DNA of 64,000 nt from Candidatus Omnitrophota bacterium (GCA_030698625.1 JAUYMS010000033.1:1-64000); one strand, 5' to 3'; shown: positions 46,022-54,874, numbered from the stretch's first letter. Program-made: numbers and translations. The notes: generated by a model not told the origin, from the letters alone.

Positions 46022-47336
46022 CTCCATCACTTTGGAATCCTGGCCCCGCGCCATCATGCATCTTGACGGTGATGCTTTTTTTGCCTCGTGCGAACAGGCC
46101 GTGCATCCCGAACTCAAAGGGAAGCCCGTTATCACGGGCATGGAAAGAAATATCGTCGCTTCGATGTCGTATGAAGCCAAAGCGACGGGCATCAAACGTG
46201 CCCTCCCCCTCTGGGAAGCCGTCAAAATTTGCCCTTCCGTCATTTGCCTGCCCAGCGATTACGAAACTTATTCTTTGATCTCGAAACGAATGTTCTCGAT
46301 CATGCGCCGCTACACCCCGACGGTTGAGGAATACTCCATTGATGAGGCCTTTGCCGAACTAAGCGGCCTCAGGCGCCTTTACCGCACCGGTTATCCCAAT
46401 ATCGCCGAACGTATACGCAAGCATGTTGAGCGTGAACTGGATATCCCCGCTTCTGCCGGTCTCAGTCTGACCAAAACCCTCGCCAAACTGGCTTCAAAAT
46501 ACAAGAAACCTCACGGCTTTACGGCGATTCCCGGGTACAGCATTCATCTTTTCTTAAAAAACATTTCGGTCGACAAAGTCACGGGCATCGGGCCCAACAC
46601 CACGGCCCTTCTCAACAAAAAGGGGGTTTTTACCGCGCTCGATTATGTCTCAAAAACAAAGGTCTGGGCAAAATCGACCCTCGGAAAAATCGGGGTCGAG
46701 TTGTGGCATGAGCTCAGGGGCGAGATGGTTTACGCGATCAATCCGAAAGAAAAATCCACTTACGCTTCAATCTCGAAGACAAAGACATTCACTCCCCCTT
46801 CAGGCGACTATGCTTATGTCAAAGCCCAGCTTTTCCGTAATGCGGAATCGGGATTCATCAAACTACGCCGCTACCACCTTCGGACAGCCCGTCTCATCAT
46901 CCAATTGCGGGAACAGGACTTCAAGACTTATGGTATCGAATCGGATTTATCGCGGCCCATAACCTCGGCTATTGAGATTTTTGATATTCTCGAAAGAATG
47001 CTTCGAAGCATCTACCAAGCAAGCGTTCAATACCGGCAAACAGGCATTGTCCTCGCCCAGTTGGAAGAAGATAAAGGCCTGCAATTTGAACTGTTTGAAA
47101 GCCCGGCGCGCATGATTCGCATGCATCGACTTGCCGAAAGCATCGACAAAATCAATACCCGCCATGGGAAACATACCGTGCATTCGGGGATGGGACTCTA
47201 TCTGGGGAGAGATTCGAGAAAGAACGAGATGCAAAGAGAAATAAGGAACACCCTTCCGCAACGAAAAAACGAGCTGCTGCGAGGAGAAACCTTTCGTCAG
47301 AGATTGGGCATCCCCGTCGTAAAGATCAAAGTCTAA
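46008..47336 (+). CDS. Y-family translesion DNA polymerase (UmuC/DinB-like)
   Basis: The catalytic block MHLDGDAFFASCEQ (Asp20) and YSIDEAF (residues 109-115) supply metal-binding acids. GITG-like finger-palm region and helix-hairpin segment GIGPNTTALLNKKGV follow. The little-finger domain spans residues 240-350. The ATG at 46008 overlaps the end of the LexA-like gene by 14 bases, so they are co-translated. An earlier in-frame ATG at 45984 is deeper within that gene. The pair resembles a umuDC operon; error-prone repair is expected under DNA damage. Confidence 0.92.
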   Translation: MSQNNSITLESWPRAIMHLDGDAFFASCEQAVHPELKGKPVITGMERNIVASMSYEAKATGIKRALPLWEAVKICPSVICLPSDYETYSLISKRMFSIMRRYTPTVEEYSIDEAFAELSGLRRLYRTGYPNIAERIRKHVERELDIPASAGLSLTKTLAKLASKYKKPHGFTAIPGYSIHLFLKNISVDKVTGIGPNTTALLNKKGVFTALDYVSKTKVWAKSTLGKIGVELWHELRGEMVYAINPKEKSTYASISKTKTFTPPSGDYAYVKAQLFRNAESGFIKLRRYHLRTARLIIQLREQDFKTYGIESDLSRPITSAIEIFDILERMLRSIYQASVQYRQTGIVLAQLEEDKGLQFELFESPARMIRMHRLAESIDKINTRHGKHTVHSGMGLYLGRDSRKNEMQREIRNTLPQRKNELLRGETFRQRLGIPVVKIKV

Positions 47337-47337
47337 A

Positions 47338-47364
47338 AGACTCACCAGCGATGAAGACGAGTCT
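47338..47364. repeat. Copy of an 11-bp motif that also precedes the SOS genes
   Basis: AAGACGAGTCT at 47354-47364 is identical to 45379-45389 upstream of the LexA-like gene. The nearby AGACTC/GAGTCT arms (47338-47343 and 47359-47364) make an inverted pair. The SOS gene pair is thus bracketed by the same motif. Meaning unknown. Confidence 0.45.
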
Positions 47365-47407
47365 GCCAGCGACCCTTCTCCGAAGAACGCCCAGAAAACA
47401 CTCCTCC
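47345..47407 (-). repeat. 63-bp inverted repeat, left arm
   Basis: On the minus strand this segment matches 47737-47799 at about 46 of 63 bases, beginning with GGAGGAGT in both. A further related piece with GAAGCGTTTCGGGCGG lies just right of it, near 47430-47450. No gene is called in the stretch 47337-47808; it holds only these repeats and small frames. Confidence 0.55.
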
Positions 47408-47736
47408 CAAATATGCCGCGACGTAAAAACGAGACCGCCCGAAACGCTTCGGATTTCTTGGCCTATCTTGCCCATCAAAGTCTTGCTGAAAACCGGTGAC
47501 TTTGATACTCGCTGATACGGCCGGAGAAATCCTTCGCATGTTTCTGGCGATCTCATTTTCACGTCTCGGGTTATGGGGGCGCTTGGAGCAAGTTGAATTG
47601 TGATCCGTTAATCGAGCACAAGGAAGGGCGGACAGGGAATACTCCGGAAAAACAATTAGCGCTGTTTGCGGAGACGAGGTGATAAATTTTGGGGCGACAG
47701 TCCCAAAAATTAACTCCGAGCGAAGCAGCGCGTTTT

Positions 47737-47799
47737 GGAGGAGTATTTCCTGTCCGTGCTTTGGCGAAGCGTTTCGGGCGGAGTCGTTTTCAACTCGGG
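47737..47799 (+). repeat. 63-bp inverted repeat, right arm
   Basis: Partner of 47345-47407, separated by about 330 bases. The shared core TCG-rich part GAAGCGTTTCGGGCGG is also seen in the left-side unit. A short frame runs through each arm with similar encoded residues, hinting at a common ancestral unit. It may be the remains of a small inverted element. Confidence 0.55.
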
Positions 47800-47808
47800 A
47801 TGCGTACC

Positions 47809-48363
47809 TTATACTTTACGCAGAAAAAGAATGGCCAATCCTCCGAGCGTTCCGATTATCAGAATGGGTCCAAGCACATTGAACTTTCGACCCGATTCCC
47901 ATTCTTCTTTCCCGCGGGGATTCCAAAGACCGCGCTGCCTCTTACGCGCTTCTTCTTCTAGTCTTATAAATTCAACATTCTTCTCAAACGGAAATTTCCG
48001 ATAGACGTCGGCATAACCCAGCCTTATCAACTCCGCGTTCACCAGGAGATCTTCGAGATACACATAGGCCAAACGGCGGCCGTACTTGTCATAGTGTTCT
48101 CCCGGGGGGTCCAAACGGACATCTTTACCGAGCACCAGGTCACTCAGGTAACGCTTGGCCTCCTCGCCGTAATATTCCCCCTCACGTTGATACTTAGTGT
48201 TTTCGATCTCCGGCGCATCAATGCCGATCAAACGCACCTTCTCGTTGTTCATCAACATGAGTGTATCCCCGTCGATCACGTACTGCACTTTTTCCGCCTG
48301 CGCAGTCGGTATCGCCAAAAGAAAGAAAATCGGAAGAACTCCGTAAATCGGTAGGTATTTCAT
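47809..48363 (-). CDS. Thermonuclease-like protein with C-terminal membrane helix
   Basis: The start is ATG 48363, behind AAGGGG and directly giving a signal peptide (MKYLPIYGVLPIFFLLAIP). The SNase fold carries IDGDTLML, VRLIGIDAPEI with Arg and Glu, and the second Arg in YDKYGRRLAYV, all needed for Ca-dependent nucleic-acid cleavage. A hydrophobic tail (LGPILIIGTLGGLAILFL) with terminal RKV suggests it is anchored in the membrane facing the periplasm. The gene lies 7 bases past the macro-domain gene stop, so they probably share a transcript. Confidence 0.88.
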   Translation of the reverse strand: MKYLPIYGVLPIFFLLAIPTAQAEKVQYVIDGDTLMLMNNEKVRLIGIDAPEIENTKYQREGEYYGEEAKRYLSDLVLGKDVRLDPPGEHYDKYGRRLAYVYLEDLLVNAELIRLGYADVYRKFPFEKNVEFIRLEEEARKRQRGLWNPRGKEEWESGRKFNVLGPILIIGTLGGLAILFLRKV

Positions 48364-48370
48364 ACACCCC

Positions 48371-48892
48371 TTAGCAGTTAACTCTGCTTTCCTCCAAAAC
48401 CTTCCGGTAAATGCCGAGATCGGCCTCGGAAAAACAAACGAATACGACCTTCTCAATCTGCGGATATTGTTTCAAACGTTCCCTTACCGTTCCCACCGCA
48501 ATTCGGGACGCCTTTTCGATCGGAAAGCGATAAACCCCGGTACTGATTGACGGAAACGCAATCGCCTTGACACCCTTTTCGTCGGCAAGCCGCAGCGAAT
48601 TTTCGTAGCACTCACGCAGGCGACTCTCCTCATTCTTGGTCCCTCCGTGCCAGACAGGCCCCACGGTGTGGATCACGTATTTCGCCGGCAGATTGTAGCC
48701 TCGAGTAACCTTTGCCTGTCCTGTGGGGCATCCACCCAGGGTGCTGCATTCGGCAAGCAATTCGGATCCCGCCTTGCGGTGTATGGCCCCGTCCACACCC
48801 CCGCCGCCTAGCAGTGTCGTATTGGCCGCATTAACGATCGCGTCCACTTCCTGATTCGTAATATCGCCCTGAATCGCTTCAATGCATGGCAT
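48371..48892 (-). CDS. Macro-domain protein (ADP-ribose or O-acetyl-ADP-ribose hydrolase)
   Basis: The protein is nearly all macro domain: [34 protein letters not shown], and [16 protein letters not shown] near residue 115. This is the MacroD/YmdB layout, which binds ADP-ribose and removes it or its acetyl group. Length (173) is typical. It lies just before the thermonuclease gene and after tatA on the same strand. Confidence 0.93.
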   Translation of the reverse strand: MPCIEAIQGDITNQEVDAIVNAANTTLLGGGGVDGAIHRKAGSELLAECSTLGGCPTGQAKVTRGYNLPAKYVIHTVGPVWHGGTKNEESRLRECYENSLRLADEKGVKAIAFPSISTGVYRFPIEKASRIAVGTVRERLKQYPQIEKVVFVCFSEADLGIYRKVLEESRVNC

Positions 48893-48910
48893 GACAGAAT
48901 CCCAAGAGGA

Positions 48911-49078
48911 TTAATCTTTAGTTTCTTTTGTGTCCTCGTCGTCGCCCCTCATGGACTTCTTAAACTCGCGAATGCCGTCACCCAGAGATTTACCGATTTC
49001 GGGCAGCCTTTTGGCGCCAAAAAGCAGCAGAACGACAAGCACGATAACGCCAAGTTCCAACGGACCCGGCATACTCAT
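48911..49078 (-). CDS. tatA: TatA/E-type twin-arginine translocase subunit
   Basis: A 55-residue protein with a short N-terminal helix ([20 protein letters not shown]), then the amphipathic [15 protein letters not shown] and an acidic tail. These are the features of TatA, which forms the translocation pore with TatC. The ATG follows CAGGAGGT with correct spacing. TatC is not in the window. It is too short to be caught by usual ORF length limits. Confidence 0.92.
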   Translation of the reverse strand: MSMPGPLELGVIVLVVLLLFGAKRLPEIGKSLGDGIREFKKSMRGDDEDTKETKD

Positions 49079-49139
49079 AAGTTACCTCCTGTTTAGATTA
49101 GTAATAGCTTCACTTCGTTCTTCGAGCCGAAACTGATGT

Positions 49140-50723
49140 TCAATAAATGCGGAGGATTGGTGTCGGGACGGCAGGATTTGAACCTGCGACATCCTGCTCC
49201 CAAAGCAGGCGCGCTAGCCAGGCTGCGCTACGCCCCGGTGTTCCAGGTCTTCCTTGTCGACTAAGCTTAATGCGCTCAGCGGTTAGCCGTTCCGCTGCGA
49301 CTCCCGTTGTCCCGCCATCAACCACCGTCACTTCGTGTTCAATAAACTTGGCGATGGTCCCGTTATCGTTATTTACCCGGATAATGGCATCAGCGATGCA
49401 ACCGGAACACGTACCGGATTGGTCGGGAAGATCGTCATACTCGAAAATTGCGAAACCGCCATCAGGTCCGAAAGAAATATTTGTGAAGTTAAAGCGGAAG
49501 GCTTTTGCGTTAATTGTCCCCACCAAACGCGCACCTGCCGCGCCAAGACCGCCTATCTCACCGGCGAAATCAACATCATATCGGATATTGTAAGAGCCGA
49601 CCGAACTCACGCCATCGAGCAAATTGAATCCCTGCCCCTGAAAGGAGAAAGCTCCTGTCGTAATATTACGGAGGTCGGCGAATGTCGCCACGCCATTCAC
49701 GACATCCAGGACCGAGGCAGCCTGGAGCGCAGCTTGTTGGGCTTTCAAAAGGCCTTTCTCGGTATAGCGGGAAAACAACTCAGCGTCTTGCACCGGAATA
49801 ATGCTCCCTGCCGTATCCTGACCTGCGAGTTCGGCTCCTGATCGACTCCCGCCTTGCGATAACTGCGGTGCCTGTCCGTCGTGCGGCGGCGGTGCCTTAT
49901 CGGCATCGTCGGAAGACGCGTCGTCTGTGTCGTCTACTGCTTGAGCTCCGCTTTTTTTAGGAGATGCTGCCCGCGGCCCGGTTGGCACAAGAAGCTGGCC
50001 GGTGAGTTGCTGTAAGCGCTCCGGAGCTGCTTGAAAAGCGCGACTGGGTGCGCTGCCGATCCCTATAATTTCAGCTGCATAACCGGTCCGATAGACAAGT
50101 GTTTCCGCGGACTTACCTCCGATTTCATTCTTTAACACGAAACTCCCTGGCGGTTTGCCGGCATTGTTTTTTTCACCGGGGCCCATGAGCGCCACGAACG
50201 ATTGCGTTCCGGTGACCTCCCCGGCCACAATGGTACCTCGGACGCCTATCGTTCCGATGGGAAGTCTCACTTCCATATCGCTCGGATTCTTTCGAGCGAT
50301 CTTGCCGGTCACAAACCGGAAAACGCCCCGCGTGATCCTGGCTTTCAGCCGGCCTGCGTCTGTTGCCGGATCATACACAAATTCATCGATAACAACCGCG
50401 CTGTTGGGACCTATGGTAAACACTGTCTGGTCCAGCAATAAAATCTGCAAGGTACCGCTATCATCGGTAGCGACTTCATCACCCAAAAAAATCGCATCTC
50501 CGCTGCCGGCAATGCGTCCGACCTGGCCGGTGCGCACGATCTCAACCGTACCGCTGACCGCGGCTGCGATCCCGATCCGGGACAGGCCCGGAGTCAAGGA
50601 AACAGGCCCGATAAGCGCTGCTGGAGTCGCTGCAAAAGCGGGAACAGGTAAGAGAAGGAGGGCCAGTCCTAACAAATAATAGGTCTTGGAGGATGCGCAG
50701 CCCCTCTGTTGTTGATTATTCAT
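49140..50723 (-). CDS. Second exported FecR-domain protein, running through tRNA-Pro
   Basis: A signal peptide (YYLLGLALLLLPVPAFA) precedes a FecR domain similar to the 36-kb paralog, with GDEVATDDSGTLQILLLDQ, FTIGPNSAVVID and GVRGTIVAGE. An acidic linker (residues 255-300) replaces the collagen-like region, and the strand-rich C-terminal part carries GTCSGCIADA, matching CSSC of the paralog. The last 32 codons, from PGRSAAWLA, are translated from the tRNA-Pro gene and 20 bases beyond it. The real protein may end earlier, or its stop has been lost. No barrel-protein gene is adjacent here. Confidence 0.7.
   Translation of the reverse strand: MNNQQQRGCASSKTYYLLGLALLLLPVPAFAATPAALIGPVSLTPGLSRIGIAAAVSGTVEIVRTGQVGRIAGSGDAIFLGDEVATDDSGTLQILLLDQTVFTIGPNSAVVIDEFVYDPATDAGRLKARITRGVFRFVTGKIARKNPSDMEVRLPIGTIGVRGTIVAGEVTGTQSFVALMGPGEKNNAGKPPGSFVLKNEIGGKSAETLVYRTGYAAEIIGIGSAPSRAFQAAPERLQQLTGQLLVPTGPRAASPKKSGAQAVDDTDDASSDDADKAPPPHDGQAPQLSQGGSRSGAELAGQDTAGSIIPVQDAELFSRYTEKGLLKAQQAALQAASVLDVVNGVATFADLRNITTGAFSFQGQGFNLLDGVSSVGSYNIRYDVDFAGEIGGLGAAGARLVGTINAKAFRFNFTNISFGPDGGFAIFEYDDLPDQSGTCSGCIADAIIRVNNDNGTIAKFIEHEVTVVDGGTTGVAAERLTAERIKLSRQGRPGTPGRSAAWLARLLWEQDVAGSNPAVPTPILRIY
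49163..49237 (-). tRNA. tRNA-Pro (anticodon TGG)
   Basis: Cloverleaf with acceptor CGGGGCG/CGTCCCG, D arm AGCCTGGCTAGCGC, anticodon stem CCTGC/GCAGG around TTTGGGA and a T arm with GGTTCAAATCC. Discriminator A; CCA is not encoded. It overlaps the reading frame of the FecR protein on the same strand. Confidence 0.95.
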
Positions 50724-50792
50724 ATCGGTATATTATCGGTGCCCGGCTTTAGAGTCTACAGGTTTCCGAACGGGATGACGGTGATTTTCATA

Positions 50793-51875
50793 CTAGAAGA
50801 TCGAACGCTCTTTGTGGATGCTCAATATCAGCCCCAGGGCGATGGACGTCGCCAGAAATGAAGAGCCGCCATAGCTGATCAGAGGCAACGTCAACCCCGT
50901 AATAGGCATGAGCCCGATACTCATCCCGATATTGATAAATACTTGCGCAAACAAAATGGCCGCAATGCCCGCAGCCAGTAGCTTAGCCTTAATGTCGGTC
51001 GTATGGCTTATGACCTGGAATATTGAGCGGAACAAAATTCCGTACAGCAGAAGCACGAGTAAGGCTCCCAAGAACCCCCACTCTTCCCCGATCACGCAAA
51101 AGATAAAATCCGTGTGATGCTCGGGCACAAATTTCAACTGACTCTGTGTTCCGTGTAGAAAGCCCTTACCCCAAAACCCCCCGGCGCCGACTGCAATTCG
51201 TGATTGCAATGCCGTATACCCCGCTCCGAGCGGATCCAGGCTGGGATTCAGAAATACCAGAATGCGCTTTTTTTGGTAACCCTCTAAGGTCTGCCATGCG
51301 AGAGGGATTGAGATCAGTCCGGCGATGAAGGCAAAGATAATATACCGGTACCGAATTCCCCAGAGAAACAGGACAACAACGGCCATCGGAAGAAACAGCA
51401 AGGCCGTGCCGAGATCGGGTTGTTTCATGATAAGAAAGCATGGGAGTAGCACCAAGGCAATCGCAAGTAGAAGGCTGCGATTATTTTGCTCCCAGGGATT
51501 CACGCTTCCCAGAAAATGCGCCAAAGCAAGAACTGTCGCAAGCTTGGCAAATTCAGACGGCTGCAAAACAAGCGAGCCGACACGGATCCATCGCTGGGCC
51601 CCAAGCCGGATATCCCCCGCGAACAAAACCCAGACAAGAAGAACCATGAAGACCACGTACAGCAACAGGGAGACACTCAAAAAAGAACGGTAACTCAAAA
51701 ACGGAATTACAAAGAGGAAGATCAAACCGCCGCCCGCCCACAACACCTGTTTCAATTCATATTGGCTCGGATCATGATAAGAAGCGCTGTAGGTGAACAG
51801 CACCCCCATCACAGACAGACCGATAATCGAATAGACGAGCGGCCAGTGAATGCCTTTAGCCCACCGTTGGAACAT
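50793..51875 (-). CDS. rodA: Peptidoglycan glycosyltransferase RodA
   Basis: A SEDS-family glycan polymerase for cell elongation. Ten helices include the conserved LQPSEFAKLATVL, QPDLGTALLFLPM and the C-terminal GLTLPLISYGGSSFL. The ATG at 51875 overlaps the mrdA stop by 20 bases; longer upstream frames are within mrdA. It ends the five-gene cell-shape unit. Length from this start (about 360) is typical. Confidence 0.94.
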   Translation of the reverse strand: MFQRWAKGIHWPLVYSIIGLSVMGVLFTYSASYHDPSQYELKQVLWAGGGLIFLFVIPFLSYRSFLSVSLLLYVVFMVLLVWVLFAGDIRLGAQRWIRVGSLVLQPSEFAKLATVLALAHFLGSVNPWEQNNRSLLLAIALVLLPCFLIMKQPDLGTALLFLPMAVVVLFLWGIRYRYIIFAFIAGLISIPLAWQTLEGYQKKRILVFLNPSLDPLGAGYTALQSRIAVGAGGFWGKGFLHGTQSQLKFVPEHHTDFIFCVIGEEWGFLGALLVLLLYGILFRSIFQVISHTTDIKAKLLAAGIAAILFAQVFINIGMSIGLMPITGLTLPLISYGGSSFLATSIALGLILSIHKERSIF

Positions 51876-53580
51876 ACATCGCCCTCCATATATCCAGCAT
51901 CTCTTTGGCGATACCGGCAGCGACAACACCGCCGGAACCTCCGTGTTCCACAAAAACGACGAAAGCAATCTCGGGCTTTGCGTAGGGAAAGAAACCGGTA
52001 ATCCAGCTATGCGCCGTCTTCGGCGGAACTTGCGCCGTGCCGGTCTTCGCAGCCATTTTCTCGAAGTCGACACGCGCCAGCTGGCCGGTGCCGTAATCGG
52101 ACTGGACCACATTCAGCATTGCACGCCGAATCACTTTTAAGTTCTCCTCCCGGATGGCCACCCTCTCTTTGGAACGCGCCTTTTCGGGATGATTATGCAG
52201 CAATGTGGGCTCTACGAACTTTCCACCCTTGGCAATCGTAGCTGTCAAACGCAAAATCTGAATCGGCGAAGTAAGAAGGTACGTCTGTCCGATACCGAAA
52301 CTCAATGTCTCTCCCTGATACCATTTTTCGTTGTATTTGTTTTTCTTCCAAGCCGAGTCCGGCACAAGACCCGGAGCAATGTTGGTCATCTCAACCTGCA
52401 GAGCCTCGCCCAAACCCAATTCCCGGGCATAGCGTGCGATATCATCGGCGGTCACACGCTTTGCCAGATTATAGAAATAAACGTTACAAGAACGCTCGAT
52501 AGCCTCGTAAAGATTGAGACTCCCATGCCCCGACTTGTACCAGCAGTGGTACTTCCTGCCGCCTGGCTTAAGCTGAAAATAGCCGGGACAATTGAAGTGC
52601 GAATCGGGCGTGATCGTCCCCTTCTCCAAACCCGCAATAGCCGTCACCAGCTTAAAAACCGATCCCGGAGGATAAGCAGAGCTCACACCGCGATCAATGA
52701 GGGGCGCGTTCTTGTCCCTAAGAAACTCCATCCTCTCTTTACCCTGCCCGGGCGTTACAAACACATTCGGATTAAACGACGGTGTGCTGGCTAAGGCGAC
52801 GAATTCTTCCGATTCCAGATCCAACACCATGAGCGAGGCATGTTTGTCTTTGAGCAATTCCATCATGCGTGTCTGAAATTCAAGGTCTATCGAAAGGGAC
52901 AAATCCTCACCGACCTCGGCCTTCCTTTCGCTCAGAACGCTCATGAGCTCCCCTTTCGCATTGACTTCAAGTTGCCGCCCGCCTCGCCAGCCGCGAAGGC
53001 GCATGTCATAGATCCTTTCTATTCCGGCACGGCCGATCCAAGATTGCAATCCATACCGGTCCCTCTGACCGTCGTACTTGTCATATTCAGCAGGACTTAT
53101 CTTTCCGATAAAACCGATAATGTGCGATGCGGTTTCGGCATACGGGTAATGTCTCAGCGACGAAATCCTGATACGAACACCCTGTAGCTCAGGCCGGCGC
53201 TCTTCAATGTGAAACGCCAGGGTTCGCCCGACATCTTCCTCGATAACCGCCGGCGCAAACGGATACTCGCGCCGCGCGCTCATGCGATTTCGGATTTCTT
53301 GCTCACTAAGATTGAGAATGTTGGAAAGGTAACCAAAAACTTCGGGCGTAACGTCTTCGGGGGTAGCGACAATGTCATATGACGGACGATTTGTCGCCAT
53401 GAGTCGGCCGTTGCGGTCAAACACTCGTCCGCGCGGCGCCTCCAGAGGAATTAATCGGATCCGGTTCTTTTCACCGAGGCTACGATAATAGGGGCCCTTT
53501 ATTACCTGAACGCGGAACAGACTTACACCAAGGGTGGCGAGACCGATAAAAAACAAAAACCGCAGAATAAGAAAACGCAT
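51856..53580 (-). CDS. mrdA: Penicillin-binding protein 2 (transpeptidase)
   Basis: It crosslinks peptidoglycan during rod elongation together with RodA. A single N-terminal helix and a pedestal domain lead to the transpeptidase: SxxK at YPPGSVFKLVTA, SxN at ERSCNVYFYN and KTG at AAKTGTAQVP. Length is 574, slightly short of the usual 620-640. It begins 2 bases after mreD and overlaps rodA. Confidence 0.95.
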   Translation of the reverse strand: MRFLILRFLFFIGLATLGVSLFRVQVIKGPYYRSLGEKNRIRLIPLEAPRGRVFDRNGRLMATNRPSYDIVATPEDVTPEVFGYLSNILNLSEQEIRNRMSARREYPFAPAVIEEDVGRTLAFHIEERRPELQGVRIRISSLRHYPYAETASHIIGFIGKISPAEYDKYDGQRDRYGLQSWIGRAGIERIYDMRLRGWRGGRQLEVNAKGELMSVLSERKAEVGEDLSLSIDLEFQTRMMELLKDKHASLMVLDLESEEFVALASTPSFNPNVFVTPGQGKERMEFLRDKNAPLIDRGVSSAYPPGSVFKLVTAIAGLEKGTITPDSHFNCPGYFQLKPGGRKYHCWYKSGHGSLNLYEAIERSCNVYFYNLAKRVTADDIARYARELGLGEALQVEMTNIAPGLVPDSAWKKNKYNEKWYQGETLSFGIGQTYLLTSPIQILRLTATIAKGGKFVEPTLLHNHPEKARSKERVAIREENLKVIRRAMLNVVQSDYGTGQLARVDFEKMAAKTGTAQVPPKTAHSWITGFFPYAKPEIAFVVFVEHGGSGGVVAAGIAKEMLDIWRAMYVPTVG

Positions 53581-53582
53581 TC

Positions 53583-54101
53583 TTATCGAAAAAGTTCATA
53601 TTGTTTTAAGAAAAGGCGTTCGTGAAACCACCACGCCGTCACGATTGCAAATAAGGGCATGATTGCCGTGGCATAGAGCGCCGAACCAAGGCAAATCGCC
53701 ACATTGTACCATCTAAGACCCACGGCATGAGATATAAAACTGCACACGACAAGAACGGCGAGGTTAACGACAAAGACGAATAGAAAGGTCGAAAGAAGCC
53801 GTATAAGCGTCGATCTGCGATCCATTTTCTGGGCAATAATATCGAGGGCCAGGGACACGGCAAAAAGGCTGACAAGCTCAACCCCGAACGGAAGCGTGCT
53901 GACAAGATCGCGCGACAGGCCGATCAGAAGGGCCGCCGGAAGCGTCTTCTGCCACCCCCAGTGAAAAGCGGCATAGGGAATAAAAAGATAGCCGAATATG
54001 GGTCGCGTGTCACCGATCTGCAAAGCCGGTGAGAACGCCATATCTAGAATCAGGAGAAATAAAACATAGAGAAAAACGCGCGGGGACATTAATCGCGGCA
54101 T
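53583..54101 (-). CDS. mreD: Rod shape-determining protein MreD
   Basis: A 172-residue protein with five to six membrane helices, such as VFLYVLFLLILDMAFSPAL and FLFVFVVNLAVLVVCSFIS. Sequence is variable in this family; identity rests on size, topology and its fixed place between mreC and mrdA. Its start overlaps mreC by 13 bases, indicating coupling. Confidence 0.87.
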   Translation of the reverse strand: MPRLMSPRVFLYVLFLLILDMAFSPALQIGDTRPIFGYLFIPYAAFHWGWQKTLPAALLIGLSRDLVSTLPFGVELVSLFAVSLALDIIAQKMDRRSTLIRLLSTFLFVFVVNLAVLVVCSFISHAVGLRWYNVAICLGSALYATAIMPLFAIVTAWWFHERLFLKQYELFR

Positions 54102-54874
54102 AAAACTTCCTCGATACGCGTCAGCGGCGCAAAGGGTTTGACATAGGCCACCAAATGGAGCCCGTCACTTGCCCTTGTCACGGATTCGACCCTGCCTATA
54201 CGCAACCCCTTCGGGAAGATACCCGTCAGCCCCGAAGTCAGGACCGTCTCCCCGACCTGGGCCTCGCTGTCCAGATCAAGATAATGCATCTTTAAAACGG
54301 GACTACCGTCTCCGGAAACAACCCCGTGGGCTCTCGATTCGCTAAGGATGGCGCTTACGCGAGCTTCTGCGTCGGAAAGCATAATAACATGAGTCGTAAT
54401 CGGCCCAAGTGTCAGGACGCGTCCAACAAGACCCTCGGGCGTGATTACCGCCATATCTCTCTTAATGCCGTGAGCCGAGCCCTTATCAAGTATGAGCGTC
54501 TTCCTCCACGGCGAAACATCCCATGCAATCACACGAGCGGCAATCAATTCCGCCTTCACCTCTTCGCGGAAATCCAATAACTTCTTGAGCCTCAGATTTT
54601 CCTTTTCCACCTCGCCAGCGGCAGCAACTTCTGACTCCAGTTCTACGATACGCCGCTTGTCCTGCTCCTGCTCGTGAAAGGTCCCCCAGAAATTCGAAAC
54701 GGTTGTCTGGGATTCCCGCACAAAAAAGGACGCGCCGCTTGCAACCCAAAGGGCAGGCTTTAAAAAAGCGGCCGTAAGGTTGTGTGTTTGTTGGCTTACA
54801 GAGGGTTGGATCAGCAACAGGACTATGGGAATTGCGATCAGGGGAAGAAAGGTGCGGCCGTGCTTGAGACGCAT
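54089..54874 (-). CDS. mreC: Rod shape-determining protein MreC
   Basis: A membrane helix at the N terminus (LPLIAIPIVLLLIQ), then a coiled coil (residues 60-105: EQDKRRIVELESEVAAAGEVE) and the periplasmic two-barrel domain with ARVIAWDVSPWRKTLILDKG and GVVSGDGSPVLKM. MreC joins MreB in the cytoplasm to the synthase complex. It lies 25 bases after mreB. Confidence 0.94.
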   Translation of the reverse strand: MRLKHGRTFLPLIAIPIVLLLIQPSVSQQTHNLTAAFLKPALWVASGASFFVRESQTTVSNFWGTFHEQEQDKRRIVELESEVAAAGEVEKENLRLKKLLDFREEVKAELIAARVIAWDVSPWRKTLILDKGSAHGIKRDMAVITPEGLVGRVLTLGPITTHVIMLSDAEARVSAILSESRAHGVVSGDGSPVLKMHYLDLDSEAQVGETVLTSGLTGIFPKGLRIGRVESVTRASDGLHLVAYVKPFAPLTRIEEVLCRD

